A DNA stretch of 64,000 nt from Betaproteobacteria bacterium HGW-Betaproteobacteria-9 (lineage in GTDB: Bacteria; Pseudomonadota; Gammaproteobacteria; Burkholderiales; Burkholderiaceae_C), in NCBI GenBank assembly GCA_002842215.1, contig PHCC01000024.1, positions 1 to 64,000 on the forward strand. Reading direction: 5' to 3'. Under the pieces are notes generated by a model. That model did no database searches. It was not told the DNA's origin and saw only the letters and a program-made list of their open reading frames with translations. The translations under genes and the position numbers were made by a program. Below, in pieces: positions 35,193-48,029 of the stretch (its first letter is position 1; each line of letters opens with the position of its first letter).

Positions 35193-36245
35193 TCAGCATG
35201 AGGCCCGCCACTCCCCCGGCGTCACGCCCGTCCAGCCCTTGAACGCGCGCATGAAGCTCTTCTGGTTCTGAAACCCGGCCGCTTCGGCCACCTGTTTGAT
35301 CGGGCGGTTCGTGCGCTGCAGCAGGTCGAGCGCGCGGTCGCGGCGCACCTCGTCTTTCAGCGCCTGCAGCGTCGCGCCTTCGTCTTTCAGTTGCCGGTGC
35401 AGCGTGCGCGCCGAGGTGTTGAGCAGGGCCGCGAGGTCGTTGGCGTTGTGGGCGTCCAGCGGCTGGGTCATCAGCACCTGGCGCACGCGCTGCACCAGCA
35501 GGCGGTCGCGCCGGTAGGGGCGCACCTGGATCGGCAGGGCGCGCTGCAGCATCTGGTTCATGGCGGCTTCGTCGCGCTTGACGGGCAGGGCGAGGTAGCG
35601 CGCGTCGAAGCGGATCGCGGTCTGGTCGGCGCCAAACACCGTCGGCCCATCGAACAGCACCCGGTAGACCTCGGCGTGCGGTGGCGCGGCGAACGGGAAG
35701 CTCGCGCCCAGCAGCGGGATGCGCGAGTCCACCAGCCAGCAGGCCAGACCGTGGCTGTTGCGCAGCACCGAGACGCCACAGAATTCGCGCAGGCTGCCGT
35801 CGCCGCCCGGCGGGCGGTGTTCGGTGAGCACGATGCTGGCCACGTCGCCGCTGGTGGTCACGGCGAGCGTGACGTCGGGCGTGAGCAGGCCGTGGTGGCG
35901 GCACCAGCGTTTGAGCGCCACGCCCAGCGTGGGGGCCGAGAGCGAGGCGCGCGCGAGCATGCCGTAGCTGCCCCAGGGCAGGGCGCGGCGAAACCAGCCC
36001 AGGGCTTCGTCGTCCAGTTCCTGCATGGCGGCGCCCGAGAGGGTTTCCATCTGCGCGGCGGTGATGCGCGCGGCTGGATCGGCCACGCGTGCTGGCGGAA
36101 TCTGTGCCTGCGCCAGAACCTGTGCCGGGTCCAGTCCGCGCTGCTGGTAGGCGGTCACGATGGCCTGCACGAACGCCATGGGCGTGGCGGCGCGGTCGCT
36201 GCGGCGGTCGGAAGGGCTGGCCAGGGTGGTGCGGGGGCTGGGCAT
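35193..36245 (-). CDS. AraC-family transcriptional regulator
   Basis: A 350-residue regulator with an N-terminal arabinose-binding-like domain of the PF12625 type ([26 protein letters not shown] ... [14 protein letters not shown], about residues 70-240) and a C-terminal AraC DNA-binding domain with two helix-turn-helix units ([22 protein letters not shown] near 275 and [32 protein letters not shown] at the end). The ATG at 36245 (MPSPRTTL) starts the non-conserved leader; the true start may be slightly further in (MAFVQAIV). It is divergent from the acyl-CoA synthetase at 36373 with 127 bases between them, so it probably controls that gene and perhaps the liuBCDE genes downstream. Confidence 0.9.
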   Translation of the reverse strand: MPSPRTTLASPSDRRSDRAATPMAFVQAIVTAYQQRGLDPAQVLAQAQIPPARVADPAARITAAQMETLSGAAMQELDDEALGWFRRALPWGSYGMLARASLSAPTLGVALKRWCRHHGLLTPDVTLAVTTSGDVASIVLTEHRPPGGDGSLREFCGVSVLRNSHGLACWLVDSRIPLLGASFPFAAPPHAEVYRVLFDGPTVFGADQTAIRFDARYLALPVKRDEAAMNQMLQRALPIQVRPYRRDRLLVQRVRQVLMTQPLDAHNANDLAALLNTSARTLHRQLKDEGATLQALKDEVRRDRALDLLQRTNRPIKQVAEAAGFQNQKSFMRAFKGWTGVTPGEWRASC

Positions 36246-36372
36246 GGTGCCAGTGTGCCTGATGGGTGGCGTGATTTGCAACCATTCTGGCAAGCGTGGG
36301 TCGCACAAGCCTCCTAAGCTAGGCCCTGCAGTCCGCTGCGAACCGGACCCTGGAACCCGAGGAGACAAGCCC

Positions 36373-38100
<1,728 letters not shown>

Positions 38101-38107
38101 TCAAGAT

Positions 38108-38181
38108 GCCCCCCTGCGCCGCTTCGCGTCTTCCCCCCGTGGGGGACCACGCCTGTGGCCCGGCAAAGCCGGTTCCACGGC
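38108..38181. repeat. Intergenic GC-rich repeat before liuB
   Basis: The run from the C-rich block through TGCGCCGCTTCGCG, a CCCCCC/GGGGG hairpin and the 24-base unit at 38157-38180 is nearly identical to the reverse complement of 26509-26581 (the 24-base unit matches 24 of 24). It separates the acyl-CoA synthetase from liuB and may attenuate read-through. No gene in this gap. Confidence 0.65.
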
Positions 38182-38227
38182 GTGTGCTGGACGGTGTGCA
38201 CACCCCTCTCTCATTTGGGTAACTGAT

Positions 38228-39850
38228 ATGACGATCCTCGACACCAAACTCAACGCCCGTTCCGCCGACTTCCAGGCCAACGCCGCCGCCATGCGCGCGG
38301 TGGTGGACGACCTCAAGGCGCAGGTGGAAAAAGCCACGCTCGGCGGTGGCGATGCGGCCCGCGCCAAACACACCGCGCGCGGCAAGCTGCTGCCGCGCGA
38401 CCGGGTGCAGATGCTGCTGGACCCGGGCACACCCTTTCTGGAACTGAGCCCGTTGGCCGCGATGGGCATGTACCCGGACCGCGATGGCAGCGACAGCGCA
38501 CCTTGTGCCGGCGTCATCGCCGGCATCGGCCGTGTCAGCGGTGTGGACTGCATGATCGTCTGCAACGACGCGACGGTGAAGGGCGGCACCTACTACCCGC
38601 TGACCGTCAAGAAGCACCTGCGCGCGCAGGAAGTGGCACAGCAGAACAACCTGCCGTGCATCTACCTGGTGGACTCGGGCGGCGCCAACCTGCCGAACCA
38701 GGACGAAGTCTTCCCCGACCGCGACCACTTCGGCCGCATCTTCTTCAACCAGGCCAACATGAGCGCGCAGGGCATCGCGCAGATCGCGGTGGTCATGGGA
38801 TCGTGCACGGCGGGCGGCGCCTACGTGCCGGCCATGAGCGACGAGACCATCATCGTCAAGAACCAGGGCACCATCTTCCTGGGCGGCCCGCCGCTGGTGA
38901 AGGCCGCGACCGGCGAGGTAGTGAGCGCCGAAGACCTGGGCGGTGGCGACGTGCACACGCGCCTGAGCGGCGTGGCCGACCATCTGGCGCAGAACGACCT
39001 GCACGCCATCGCGCTGGCGCGCCAGGCGGTGAAGAACCTGAATGCCCGCAAGGTGCCGCCTATTGCCACCATCGACCCGGTGGCCCCGCTGTACCCGGCT
39101 GAGGAGCTGTACGGCGTGATCCCGACCGACACCCGCAAGCCGTTTGACGTGCGCGAGATCATCGCCCGCATCGTCGACGGCTCGGATTTCGATGAGTTCA
39201 AGTCGCGCTTCGGCACCACCCTGGTGTGCGGCTTCGCGCGCATCGAGGGCATGCCGGTCGGCATCATCGCCAACAACGGCATCTTGTTCAGTGAATCGGC
39301 GCTCAAGGGCGCGCACTTCATCGAGCTGTGCTGCCAGCGCAAGACGCCGCTGGTCTTCCTGCAGAACATCACCGGCTTCATGGTCGGCCGCAAGTACGAG
39401 AACGAAGGCATCGCCCGCAACGGCGCCAAGATGGTCACGGCTGTGGCGACCGCCGCGGTGCCCAAGTTCACCGTCATCATCGGCGGCAGCTTCGGCGCCG
39501 GCAACTACGGCATGTGCGGCCGAGCGTACAGCCCGCGCTTCCTGTGGATGTGGCCGAACGCGCGCATCTCGGTCATGGGCGGCGAGCAGGCGGCGAGCGT
39601 GCTCGCCACCGTCAAGCGCGACGGCATCGAAGGCAAGGGCGGCAGCTGGAGCGCCGAAGAAGAGGCCGCGTTCAAGGCCCCCATCAAGGAGCAGTACGAA
39701 GTACAGGGCCACCCCTACTACGCCACCGCGCGCCTGTGGGACGACGGCGTGATCGACCCGGCCGACACAAGGCGCGTGCTGGCCCTGGGGCTGAGCGCGT
39801 CGCTGAACGCGCCGATCCCCGAGACAAAGTTCGGCTTGTTCCGCATGTGA
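38228..39850 (+). CDS. liuB: 3-methylcrotonyl-CoA carboxylase beta (carboxyltransferase) subunit
   Basis: A 540-residue carboxyltransferase that moves CO2 from carboxybiotin to 3-methylcrotonyl-CoA, giving 3-methylglutaconyl-CoA. Two crotonase-like carboxyltransferase domains are complete ([18 protein letters not shown] and [16 protein letters not shown] in the first; [50 protein letters not shown] in the second), and the GGEQAA motif is present near residue 455. Length and the [16 protein letters not shown] signatures favour MCC over propionyl-CoA carboxylase. It is followed after 7 bases by a DinB gene and then liuC. No LiuR-type site was seen upstream of it. Confidence 0.94.
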   Translation: MTILDTKLNARSADFQANAAAMRAVVDDLKAQVEKATLGGGDAARAKHTARGKLLPRDRVQMLLDPGTPFLELSPLAAMGMYPDRDGSDSAPCAGVIAGIGRVSGVDCMIVCNDATVKGGTYYPLTVKKHLRAQEVAQQNNLPCIYLVDSGGANLPNQDEVFPDRDHFGRIFFNQANMSAQGIAQIAVVMGSCTAGGAYVPAMSDETIIVKNQGTIFLGGPPLVKAATGEVVSAEDLGGGDVHTRLSGVADHLAQNDLHAIALARQAVKNLNARKVPPIATIDPVAPLYPAEELYGVIPTDTRKPFDVREIIARIVDGSDFDEFKSRFGTTLVCGFARIEGMPVGIIANNGILFSESALKGAHFIELCCQRKTPLVFLQNITGFMVGRKYENEGIARNGAKMVTAVATAAVPKFTVIIGGSFGAGNYGMCGRAYSPRFLWMWPNARISVMGGEQAASVLATVKRDGIEGKGGSWSAEEEAAFKAPIKEQYEVQGHPYYATARLWDDGVIDPADTRRVLALGLSASLNAPIPETKFGLFRM

Positions 39851-39857
39851 GGTCAAC

Positions 39858-40367
39858 ATGGACGCCTGCGCCCACTTCCTGCAGCTCGCCCGCTACAACG
39901 TCTGGGCCACACGCCGCCTGCTCGACGCGGTGGCGCATGTCTCCGATGCCGACTACCGCAAGGACGTGGGCCTGTTCTTCAAGAGCATCCACGGCACGCT
40001 CAACCACCTGCTGGTGGGCGAGCACATGCTCTGGTACCCGCGCTTTGCCAAAGGCACGTCGCCGACCGTGGCGCTGAACGACGAGGTGGAGCCAGACCGG
40101 GCGCGCCTTGGCCAGGCGCTCAAGGGCGGCGCGGCCAACTGGTCGCCGCTGATCGAATCCTGGCCCGCCGAGCGCTTCGACGGTGCCCTGAACTACACCA
40201 ACATGCGCGGGCAGGCGATGTCGCTGCCCTTCGCGGCCACGCTGGCCCATGTGTTCAACCACGGCACGCACCACCGCGGCCAGATCACGGCCGCGCTGAC
40301 CGCGCTGGGCCATGCCAGCCCGGAGCTGGACCTGGTGTACCTGCTGCAAGAGGAAGCCTCGAAATGA
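39858..40367 (+). CDS. DinB-family protein
   Basis: A 169-residue four-helix-bundle DinB/YfiT-like protein. The metal-binding His triad is suggested by LNHLLVGEHMLW (H50 region) and the C-terminal HVFNHGTHHRGQ motif. Such proteins bind a divalent metal and include thiol-dependent hydrolases and transferases, but most have no known role. It sits tightly between liuB (7 bases) and liuC (4-base overlap), so it is co-translated with the leucine genes although it has no known step in that pathway. Confidence 0.88.
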   Translation: MDACAHFLQLARYNVWATRRLLDAVAHVSDADYRKDVGLFFKSIHGTLNHLLVGEHMLWYPRFAKGTSPTVALNDEVEPDRARLGQALKGGAANWSPLIESWPAERFDGALNYTNMRGQAMSLPFAATLAHVFNHGTHHRGQITAALTALGHASPELDLVYLLQEEASK

Positions 40368-41161
40368 CGACCCCCACGACCATGGCTCTGACCGTTTCGG
40401 TGCAAGACCGCATCGCCCGCATCACGCTCACCCGCCCCGAGGTGCGCAACGCCTTCAACGACGAAGTGATCCAGCAGCTCAAGGCCGCGTTTGAAGAAGT
40501 CGGGCAGCGCGACGACGTGCGCGCGGTGGTGCTGGCCGCCGTGGGCCCGGCTTTCTGCGCCGGGGCCGACCTGAACTGGATGCGCCGCATGGCCGACTAC
40601 ACACGCGAAGAGAACGTGGCCGATGCGGGCCAGCTCGCGGCGATGTTGAAAGCCATCTACGCATGCCCAAAGCCCACCATCGCGGCCGTGCAGGGCGACG
40701 TGTTCGCCGGCGGCATGGGGCTGGTGGCGGCCTGCGACATGGCCGTGAGCGTGCGCACCGCAACCTACTGCCTGAGCGAAGTGAAGCTGGGCCTGATTCC
40801 GGCCACCATCAGCCCGTACGTGATCCGTGCCATGGGTGCGCGCGCGTCGCACCGCTACTTCCTCACCGCTGAGCGTTTCAGCGCCGAAGAGGCGCACCGC
40901 ATCGGCTTCGTGCACGAGCTGGTGGACGCCGAGGCGCTGGAGGCCAAGGTCAACGAACTGGCCCAGGCGCTGGTGAGCGCGAGCCCGGCCGCCGTGCGCG
41001 CCTGCAAGCGGCTGGTGCAGGACGTGGCCGAGCGCGAAATCGACGCCGGCTTGATCGCGGCCACGGTGCAAGGCATTGCCGACATCCGCGCGAGCGAACA
41101 AGGTCGCGAAGGCGTGCAGTCTTTTCTGCAGAAGCGCAAGCCCGCGTGGCTGGCGGGCTAG
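40364..41161 (+). CDS. liuC: 3-methylglutaconyl-CoA hydratase (enoyl-CoA hydratase family)
   Basis: A 265-residue crotonase-fold protein. The oxyanion-hole motifs are FCAGADLNWMRRMADYTREEN and VQGDVFAGGMGLVAACDMAV, and the pathway-typical ADLNWMRRM sequence points to LiuC, which hydrates 3-methylglutaconyl-CoA to HMG-CoA. Compared with relatives the second motif reads FAGGMG where most have FGGGVG. The conserved Glu residues expected for hydratase activity are in LSEVKLGLIPATISPYVI. Its start overlaps the DinB stop (ATGA) and a DUF4126 gene follows 27 bases later. Confidence 0.9.
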   Translation: MTTPTTMALTVSVQDRIARITLTRPEVRNAFNDEVIQQLKAAFEEVGQRDDVRAVVLAAVGPAFCAGADLNWMRRMADYTREENVADAGQLAAMLKAIYACPKPTIAAVQGDVFAGGMGLVAACDMAVSVRTATYCLSEVKLGLIPATISPYVIRAMGARASHRYFLTAERFSAEEAHRIGFVHELVDAEALEAKVNELAQALVSASPAAVRACKRLVQDVAEREIDAGLIAATVQGIADIRASEQGREGVQSFLQKRKPAWLAG

Positions 41162-41188
41162 ACGGTTTCTTCCCTGAAGGAGAACACC

Positions 41189-41914
41189 ATGGACGCACTC
41201 TGGACCACCCTCGTCGACTGGCTGCACGGCATGGGTCTGCACCTGGGCACCGGCGTGGTCAATGAGGTCGGTGGCCAGGTGGCTGAAGGCGTGAGCGCCG
41301 CCGCCAGCCAGCTCGACATGCCCAGCCTGCTGGCGCTGGCCGCGGCGCTCGGCTGGGTCAGCGGCTTCCGGCTTTACGCGGTGGTGTTCATCGTCGGCAT
41401 GTCCGGCTGGATCGGCTGGATTCCGCTGCCCGAAGGCCTGCAGGTCTTGCAGCACCCAGCGTTGCTCGCCACCAGCGGCGCGCTGCTGTTCGTGGAATTT
41501 TTCGCCGACAAGATCCCGGGGCTCGACTCGCTGTGGGACATGGTCAACAGCGTGATCCGCATCCCCGCCGGTGCCGCGCTGGCGGCGGGCGCGCTGGGCG
41601 CCGACGGCAGCACCATGGCCCTGGTGGGCGCGCTGCTCGGTGGCACGCTCGCGGCCAGCAGCCAAGCCGCCAAGACCACCTCGCGAGCGGCCATCAACAC
41701 CTCGCCCGAGCCGTTTTCCAACATCGCCATGAGTCTGGTCGAAGACGGCCTGGTGGTCGGCGCGGTCTGGCTGGCCACCAACCATCCGCTGGTGTTCGGC
41801 GTGCTGCTGGTCATTGCTGTGGTGCTGATGTGGATCGTCACCTGGATGTTGTTCAAGTTCCTGCGCGCGGTGTTCCGCCGAGCGCAATCCCTGTTTTCTT
41901 CTGCTACTGCCTGA
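41189..41914 (+). CDS. DUF4126 membrane protein
   Basis: A 241-residue protein of the DUF4126 family, with 4-6 hydrophobic segments (about 45-70, 85-108, 125-155, 190-225) and the characteristic LGWVSGFRLYAVVFIVG, FVEFFADKIPGLDSLWD, ASSQAAKTTSRAAINTSPEPFSN and SLVEDGLVVGAVW blocks. The function of the family is not known to me. The ribosome-binding site GAAGGAGA precedes the ATG at 41189. It lies between liuC and liuD, 8 bases before liuD, so it is transcribed with the leucine genes. Its conservation in the cluster could be used to suggest a transport or membrane role (inference). Confidence 0.87.
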   Translation: MDALWTTLVDWLHGMGLHLGTGVVNEVGGQVAEGVSAAASQLDMPSLLALAAALGWVSGFRLYAVVFIVGMSGWIGWIPLPEGLQVLQHPALLATSGALLFVEFFADKIPGLDSLWDMVNSVIRIPAGAALAAGALGADGSTMALVGALLGGTLAASSQAAKTTSRAAINTSPEPFSNIAMSLVEDGLVVGAVWLATNHPLVFGVLLVIAVVLMWIVTWMLFKFLRAVFRRAQSLFSSATA

Positions 41915-41922
41915 GGTCTCGA

Positions 41923-43935
<2,013 letters not shown>

Positions 43936-43970
43936 CAACGCGGGCTTTCACGGCCCGCTAAGCTCGCTGC

Positions 43971-44891
43971 ATGAACATCACTTTCTGCTGCACCGACACC
44001 AAGGCACAACCCTGGCTGGATGGCCTGCGCGCGGCCTTTCCCGAAGCGTCCGTCGAGGTCTGGGAACCCGGCGCGCCACAGGCCGACCACGCCGTGGTCT
44101 GGGCGCCGCCCCAACAGTTCCTCGATGAACAACAGGCGCTCAAGGGCCTGTTCAACATCGGCGCGGGCGTGGACGCGCTGCTCAAACTGCGCCTGCCACC
44201 GGGCGTGAAAGTCGTGCGACTGGACGACGCGGGCATGTCGGTGCAGATGGCCGAGTACGTGTGCCATGCGGTCATTCGCCACTTCCGCGAATTCGACGGC
44301 TACGAGGCCGATGTGAAAGCGGGGAAGTGGTCATACCGCAAGCCGCGCGAGCGCCAGGACTTTGCCGTGGGTGTGATGGGCCTGGGCGTGCTCGGCGAGC
44401 GCGTGGCCCGGGCGTTGCGGGTGTTCGACTTCCCGGTGCATGGCTGGAGCCGCACGCCCAAGGCCATCGATGGCGTGGTCACCCACAGCGGCCAGGCGGG
44501 GTTCGATACCTTTCTCTCAAACTGCCGGGTGCTGGTCAACCTGCTGCCGCTCACGCCCGACACACGGGACATCCTCAACCACGACACACTCGGGTGTCTC
44601 AAACCCGGTGGCTACCTCATCAACGTGGCGCGCGGCGCGCACCTGGTCGAGGCCGACCTGCTCGCCCTGCTGGAGAGCGGTCACATGGCCGGCGCCACGC
44701 TGGACGTATTCCGCACCGAACCATTGCCCGCTGACCACCCGTTCTGGAACCACCCCCAGATCACCGTCACCCCCCACACCTCGGCGCGCACCTTGCGGGA
44801 CGAGAGCATCGCGCAGATCGCGGGCAAGATCCGTGCGCTGGAGAACGGGGAGCCGGTGGCGGGTGTGGTCGATCCGGTCAGGGGCTATTGA
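43971..44891 (+). CDS. Glyoxylate/hydroxypyruvate reductase A-like dehydrogenase
   Basis: A 306-residue NAD(P)-dependent D-isomer 2-hydroxyacid dehydrogenase. The Rossmann motif is VGVMGLGVLGERVARAL (GxGxxG), followed by LVNLLPLTPDTRDILN and the catalytic Arg (NVARGAHLVEADLL), Glu (DVFRTEPLPADHPFW) and His (TPHTSA). Size and sequence fit GhrA, which reduces glyoxylate and hydroxypyruvate. It is not a leucine-pathway enzyme but lies between liuD and liuE in the same direction. A strong hairpin follows at 44910-44934. Confidence 0.9.
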   Translation: MNITFCCTDTKAQPWLDGLRAAFPEASVEVWEPGAPQADHAVVWAPPQQFLDEQQALKGLFNIGAGVDALLKLRLPPGVKVVRLDDAGMSVQMAEYVCHAVIRHFREFDGYEADVKAGKWSYRKPRERQDFAVGVMGLGVLGERVARALRVFDFPVHGWSRTPKAIDGVVTHSGQAGFDTFLSNCRVLVNLLPLTPDTRDILNHDTLGCLKPGGYLINVARGAHLVEADLLALLESGHMAGATLDVFRTEPLPADHPFWNHPQITVTPHTSARTLRDESIAQIAGKIRALENGEPVAGVVDPVRGY

Positions 44892-44909
44892 ATTCAGCCC
44901 TCACCTCAA

Positions 44910-44934
44910 CCCTCTCCCGCTGAGCGGGAGAGGG
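44910..44934. repeat. Perfect 11-bp hairpin between ghrA-like gene and liuE
   Basis: CCCTCTCCCGC (44910-44920) and GCGGGAGAGGG (44924-44934) form a perfect inverted repeat with a 3-base loop, and the surrounding CTCACCTCAACC belongs to the same REP-like family as the element at 19091-19127. There is no T-run, so rather than a strong intrinsic terminator it may stabilise upstream mRNA. Confidence 0.6.
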
Positions 44935-44957
44935 GGTCAAGCCCTTCGGAGACATTC

Positions 44958-45767
44958 ATGAACATCCCATCACAAGTCCAGCTCATCGACGTCGGCCCGC
45001 GCGACGGTCTGCAGAACGAAAAGCAGCCCGTGCCGGCCGCGGTCAAGATCGAACTCGTGCACCGCCTGCAGGCCGCGGGTCTGAAGGAGATCGAGGTCAC
45101 CAGCTACGTGAGCCCCAAGTGGGTGCCTCAGATGGCCGACAACCACGAGGTCATGTCCGGCATCACGCGCCAGGCCGGCGTGCGCTATTCGGTGCTCACG
45201 CCCAACCTCAAGGGTTTCGAGGCTGCACTGGCCGACCAGCCGGATGAGATCGTGGTGTTCGGCGCGGCCAGCGAGGCCTTCAGCCAGAAGAACATCAATT
45301 GTTCCATCGCCGAGAGCATCGAACGCTTCGCGCCGGTGGTGGCGGCGGCCCAGGCGGCCGGCATCGCGGTGCGTGGCGCCATGAGCTGCACCGTGGGTTG
45401 CCCGTACGAAGGCGAGATTCCGCCCGAGCGCGTGGGCTACCTGGCTGGGCTGATGAAGGGTATCGGTGTCGAGCGCGTGGACGTGGCCGACACCATCGGC
45501 GTGGGCACGCCGCGCAAGGTGCAGGCCGCCATCGAAGCGGCACTCAAGCACTTTCCCATCGATCAGGTGTCCGGGTGCCCGTATGCCAAGGGTGCGACCG
45601 GCAACGTGGCCACGGAAGACGTGGTCTACCTGCTGCACGGCATGGGCATTCAGACCGGCATCGATCTGGATGCGCTGGTGGACGCCGGGCAGTTCATCAG
45701 CGACCACCTGGGCCGCCTGAGCGGCTCGCGCGTAGCGCGCGCGCTGCTGGCCAAGCGGGCGGGGTGA
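44958..45767 (+). CDS. liuE: HMG-CoA lyase with internal deletion of the metal site
   Basis: A 269-residue protein that is clearly 3-hydroxy-3-methylglutaryl-CoA lyase at both ends: VQLIDVGPRDGLQNEKQPV, YVSPKWVPQMADN, VLTPNLKGFEAAL, AMSCTVGCPYEGEI, DTIGVGTPRKVQ and, after the gap, GCPYAKGATGNVATEDVVYL. Between HFPIDQVSG (to residue about 204) and CPYAKG the family normally has about 35 more residues, including the HxH motif (HxHDTYGQALAN-like; His233/His235 in the human enzyme) that binds the divalent metal, and a SSVAGLGG segment. These are missing in frame. The catalytic Cys is still present. Normal length is about 300-305. The enzyme is therefore probably inactive. Start at 44958, with GAGACATTC upstream. 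Confidence 0.85.
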   Translation: MNIPSQVQLIDVGPRDGLQNEKQPVPAAVKIELVHRLQAAGLKEIEVTSYVSPKWVPQMADNHEVMSGITRQAGVRYSVLTPNLKGFEAALADQPDEIVVFGAASEAFSQKNINCSIAESIERFAPVVAAAQAAGIAVRGAMSCTVGCPYEGEIPPERVGYLAGLMKGIGVERVDVADTIGVGTPRKVQAAIEAALKHFPIDQVSGCPYAKGATGNVATEDVVYLLHGMGIQTGIDLDALVDAGQFISDHLGRLSGSRVARALLAKRAG

Positions 45768-45772
45768 ACGGT

Positions 45773-46426
45773 ATGGAATTCAGCGTATGGCTGGCGTTTT
45801 TCGCGGCGTCCTGGGTGATCGCGATTTCACCGGGCTCGGGCGCGGTGCTGTCGATGAGCCACGGCCTGGCCTACGGCGTGCGCCACACCAGTGCCACCAT
45901 CGCCGGCCTGCAGCTGGGGCTGTCGGTGATCCTGCTGATCGCCGGTGTGGGGGTGGGTGCGCTGCTGCTCGCGTCGGCCACCGCGTTCACCGTGGTCAAG
46001 GTGCTGGGCGCGGGCTACCTGATCTGGCTGGGTGTGAAGCAGTGGCGTTCGCCGGTGCATGCAGCCCATGCCCACCAGCAGGCGGCAGACGGCGTGGCTG
46101 GCCTGAAGCCCGGGCTGCCGACCGTGCGCCAGCGGGTGCTGACCGGTTTCATGACCAACGTGACCAACCCCAAGGGCATCGTGTTCATGGTGGCGGTGCT
46201 GCCGCAGTTCATCGACCCGTTGCGCCCGCTGTGGTTGCAGCTGCTGATCCTGCTGGTGACCTCGATCTCGGTCGATCTGGTGGTGATGCACGGCTACGCC
46301 TTCCTGGCCTCGCGCGCGCAGCGCTGGCTGGCCACCGCGAAAGCGCGCCGCGCGCAGAACCGCGTGTTCGGCGGCGTGCTGGTGGCCATGGGTGCGAGCC
46401 TGATGCTGGTGAAACGGGCCGCCTGA
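45773..46426 (+). CDS. LysE/RhtB-family amino-acid exporter
   Basis: A 217-residue inner-membrane transporter with about six hydrophobic segments and the family signature near the N-terminus (ASWVIAISPGSGAVLSMSHGLAYGVRH) and TNVTNPKGIVFMVAVLPQFI in the middle. RhtB/LysE proteins export amino acids such as homoserine, threonine, leucine or their analogues. It lies 5 bases after the liuE stop (45767), so it probably belongs to the same transcript; export of a branched-chain amino acid would fit the context but cannot be shown. The ATG at 45773 is used. Confidence 0.9.
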   Translation: MEFSVWLAFFAASWVIAISPGSGAVLSMSHGLAYGVRHTSATIAGLQLGLSVILLIAGVGVGALLLASATAFTVVKVLGAGYLIWLGVKQWRSPVHAAHAHQQAADGVAGLKPGLPTVRQRVLTGFMTNVTNPKGIVFMVAVLPQFIDPLRPLWLQLLILLVTSISVDLVVMHGYAFLASRAQRWLATAKARRAQNRVFGGVLVAMGASLMLVKRAA

Positions 46427-46450
46427 TGGTGGCAGGTACCATTCCCGCCC

Positions 46451-46978
46451 ATGACTGACGACACCTTGAATTCTGTGGAGCTGCCGCCCGGCGTGCAGCG
46501 TGTCATGGCCGCGCTGGCCGAACGTGGCCACCCGCACACGCCCGTGATGCTCGACGATGCCGCGCGCACCGCGCAGCAGGCGGCGGACGCCCTGGGTGTG
46601 GCCCTGGGCCAGATCGCCAAGAGCATCATCTTCCGCCGCAAGAGCGACGACGTGGCGGTGCTCGTCATCACCTCGGGCGACCTGCGCGTGGACGAAAAAA
46701 AGGTGCAGGCCATCGTCTGCGCCGAGGGTGGCAAGCTGGGCCGTGCCGACGCCGACTTCGTCAAGAGCAAGACCGGTTTTTCCATCGGCGGCGTGTCACC
46801 GCTGGCGCACGCCACGCCGCCGGTGACGCTGATCGACGACCAGCTGTTCCGTTTTGCCGAAATCTGGGCCGCAGCCGGCCACCCGCACGGCGTGTTCCGC
46901 CTCAGCCCGCATGAATTGCAAAGCCTGACCGGCGCGCCGGTGCACGATGTCACCGCGCCGCTGAATCCCGCCTCATGA
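46451..46978 (+). CDS. YbaK/EbsC-family aminoacyl-tRNA deacylase-like protein
   Basis: A 175-residue YbaK-fold protein (aaRS-associated domain) with blocks TAQQAADALGVALGQIAKSIIF (containing the conserved Lys near residue 57), VLVITSGDLRVDEKKV and KTGFSIGGVSPLAHATP. Homologues such as ProXp and YbaK hydrolyse mischarged aminoacyl-tRNA in trans, and this one is a stand-alone editing domain. Substrate specificity is not apparent. It overlaps the DUF1289 gene by four bases (ATGA), indicating co-translation. Confidence 0.88.
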   Translation: MTDDTLNSVELPPGVQRVMAALAERGHPHTPVMLDDAARTAQQAADALGVALGQIAKSIIFRRKSDDVAVLVITSGDLRVDEKKVQAIVCAEGGKLGRADADFVKSKTGFSIGGVSPLAHATPPVTLIDDQLFRFAEIWAAAGHPHGVFRLSPHELQSLTGAPVHDVTAPLNPAS

Positions 46979-47190
46979 CCGAACCGCTGATCAACCTGCG
47001 CGACGCGCGCAAACGCCACCCTGGCCCCGGCGTGCCCTCGCCCTGTGTGTCCATCTGCGAACTGGACGAACGCAGCAGCAGCTGCAAAGGCTGTTACCGG
47101 ACCCTGCCCGAAATCGCCACCTGGAGCGCATTGGCGGATGCGGAAAAACTGGTGATCTGGGAACGCATCGAGGCCCGCCAGAGCGCCTGA
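46975..47190 (+). CDS. DUF1289 small Cys-rich protein
   Basis: A 71-residue protein of the DUF1289 family, with the defining pattern SPCVSICELDERSSSCKGCYRT and EIATWSALADAEK; three of the four Cys look like metal ligands. The family's function is unknown to me; fusions and neighbourhoods in proteobacteria link it loosely to redox or tRNA-related proteins. Overlaps the YbaK gene by 4 bases and is followed after 14 bases by the isomerase gene. Confidence 0.85.
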   Translation: MTEPLINLRDARKRHPGPGVPSPCVSICELDERSSSCKGCYRTLPEIATWSALADAEKLVIWERIEARQSA

Positions 47191-47204
47191 CCCGAGAGGA
47201 CCCC

Positions 47205-47894
47205 ATGAGCGTTGACACCCTGCACGACATCACGTTCTGGTACGACCCGATCTCGCCCTACGCCTACCTCGCGTTCGAGCGTCTGCCCGAAGCGCTGATG
47301 GGGCTGAGCGTGCGCGTGCGCTACAAGCCGGTGCTGTTCGCCGCCTTGCTCAAAGCCAACGGCCAGCTCGGGCCGGCGGAGATTCCTTCCAAACGCGACT
47401 GGACCTACCGCCAGGTGGGCTGGCTGGCGCACCAGCACGGCGTGCCACTCGACCTGCCGGCGGCCCATCCGTTCAACCCGCTGGCGCTGCTGCGGCTGGG
47501 CCTGGCCACCGCCACCGATGACGTGTCTGGCGAGACCAACCGCTACGTGACCGGGCAGCTGTTCCACCACGTCTGGCGTGGCGGTGGCGATGCGGTGGCG
47601 CCCGATCGCCTGGCCGCGCTGCAGACGCTGCTGCAGGACCACATGGCCCAGCGCGAGAAGCCCTGGCACGCGCCCGACAGCGAGCGGGTGAAACAGCGCC
47701 TGCGCAGCAACACCGACGCAGCGTTGGCGCTTGGCCTGTTCGGCGTGCCGGCGCTGGAGACCCGCGGCCGTGTGTTCTGGGGGCAGGATGCGCTGCCCAT
47801 GCTGCGGGCCCAGCTGGAGAGTGATCCCTGGTTCGATTCCGGCGCCTGGGATGCCGCAGCGACGCTGCCCGTGGGCGTGCGCCGCGGGGGCTGA
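47205..47894 (+). CDS. 2-hydroxychromene-2-carboxylate isomerase-like (DsbA-fold) protein
   Basis: A 229-residue thioredoxin/DsbA-like protein of the HCCA isomerase (kappa-GST) type. The active-site Ser replaces the usual Cys in FWYDPISPYAYLAFE (S17), and KRDWTYRQVGWLAHQHG and the C-terminal GLFGVPALETRGRVFWGQDALPML are family signatures. Members isomerise chromene carboxylates in naphthalene degradation, but most chromosomal copies have unknown substrates and use glutathione. No aromatic-ring gene cluster is present here. Starts 14 bases after DUF1289. Confidence 0.88.
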   Translation: MSVDTLHDITFWYDPISPYAYLAFERLPEALMGLSVRVRYKPVLFAALLKANGQLGPAEIPSKRDWTYRQVGWLAHQHGVPLDLPAAHPFNPLALLRLGLATATDDVSGETNRYVTGQLFHHVWRGGGDAVAPDRLAALQTLLQDHMAQREKPWHAPDSERVKQRLRSNTDAALALGLFGVPALETRGRVFWGQDALPMLRAQLESDPWFDSGAWDAAATLPVGVRRGG

Positions 47895-48029
47895 CGCCCT
47901 TGTCGTTGACGGGCCTCAAGCCGGCGGTGCGCGACGACGGCTAAGATGACGTTCACCCGCCGCGGCCGGGTGCCTTCAAACGGACCTCGGGCCGGAACTG
48001 AAACACTTTCACCCACAAGGAGATATGGC

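Noticed and set aside
35391..36317. A 308-residue plus-strand frame opposite the AraC regulator.
   Set aside because: Antisense shadow; the AraC gene has clear helix-turn-helix and arabinose-binding-like motifs.
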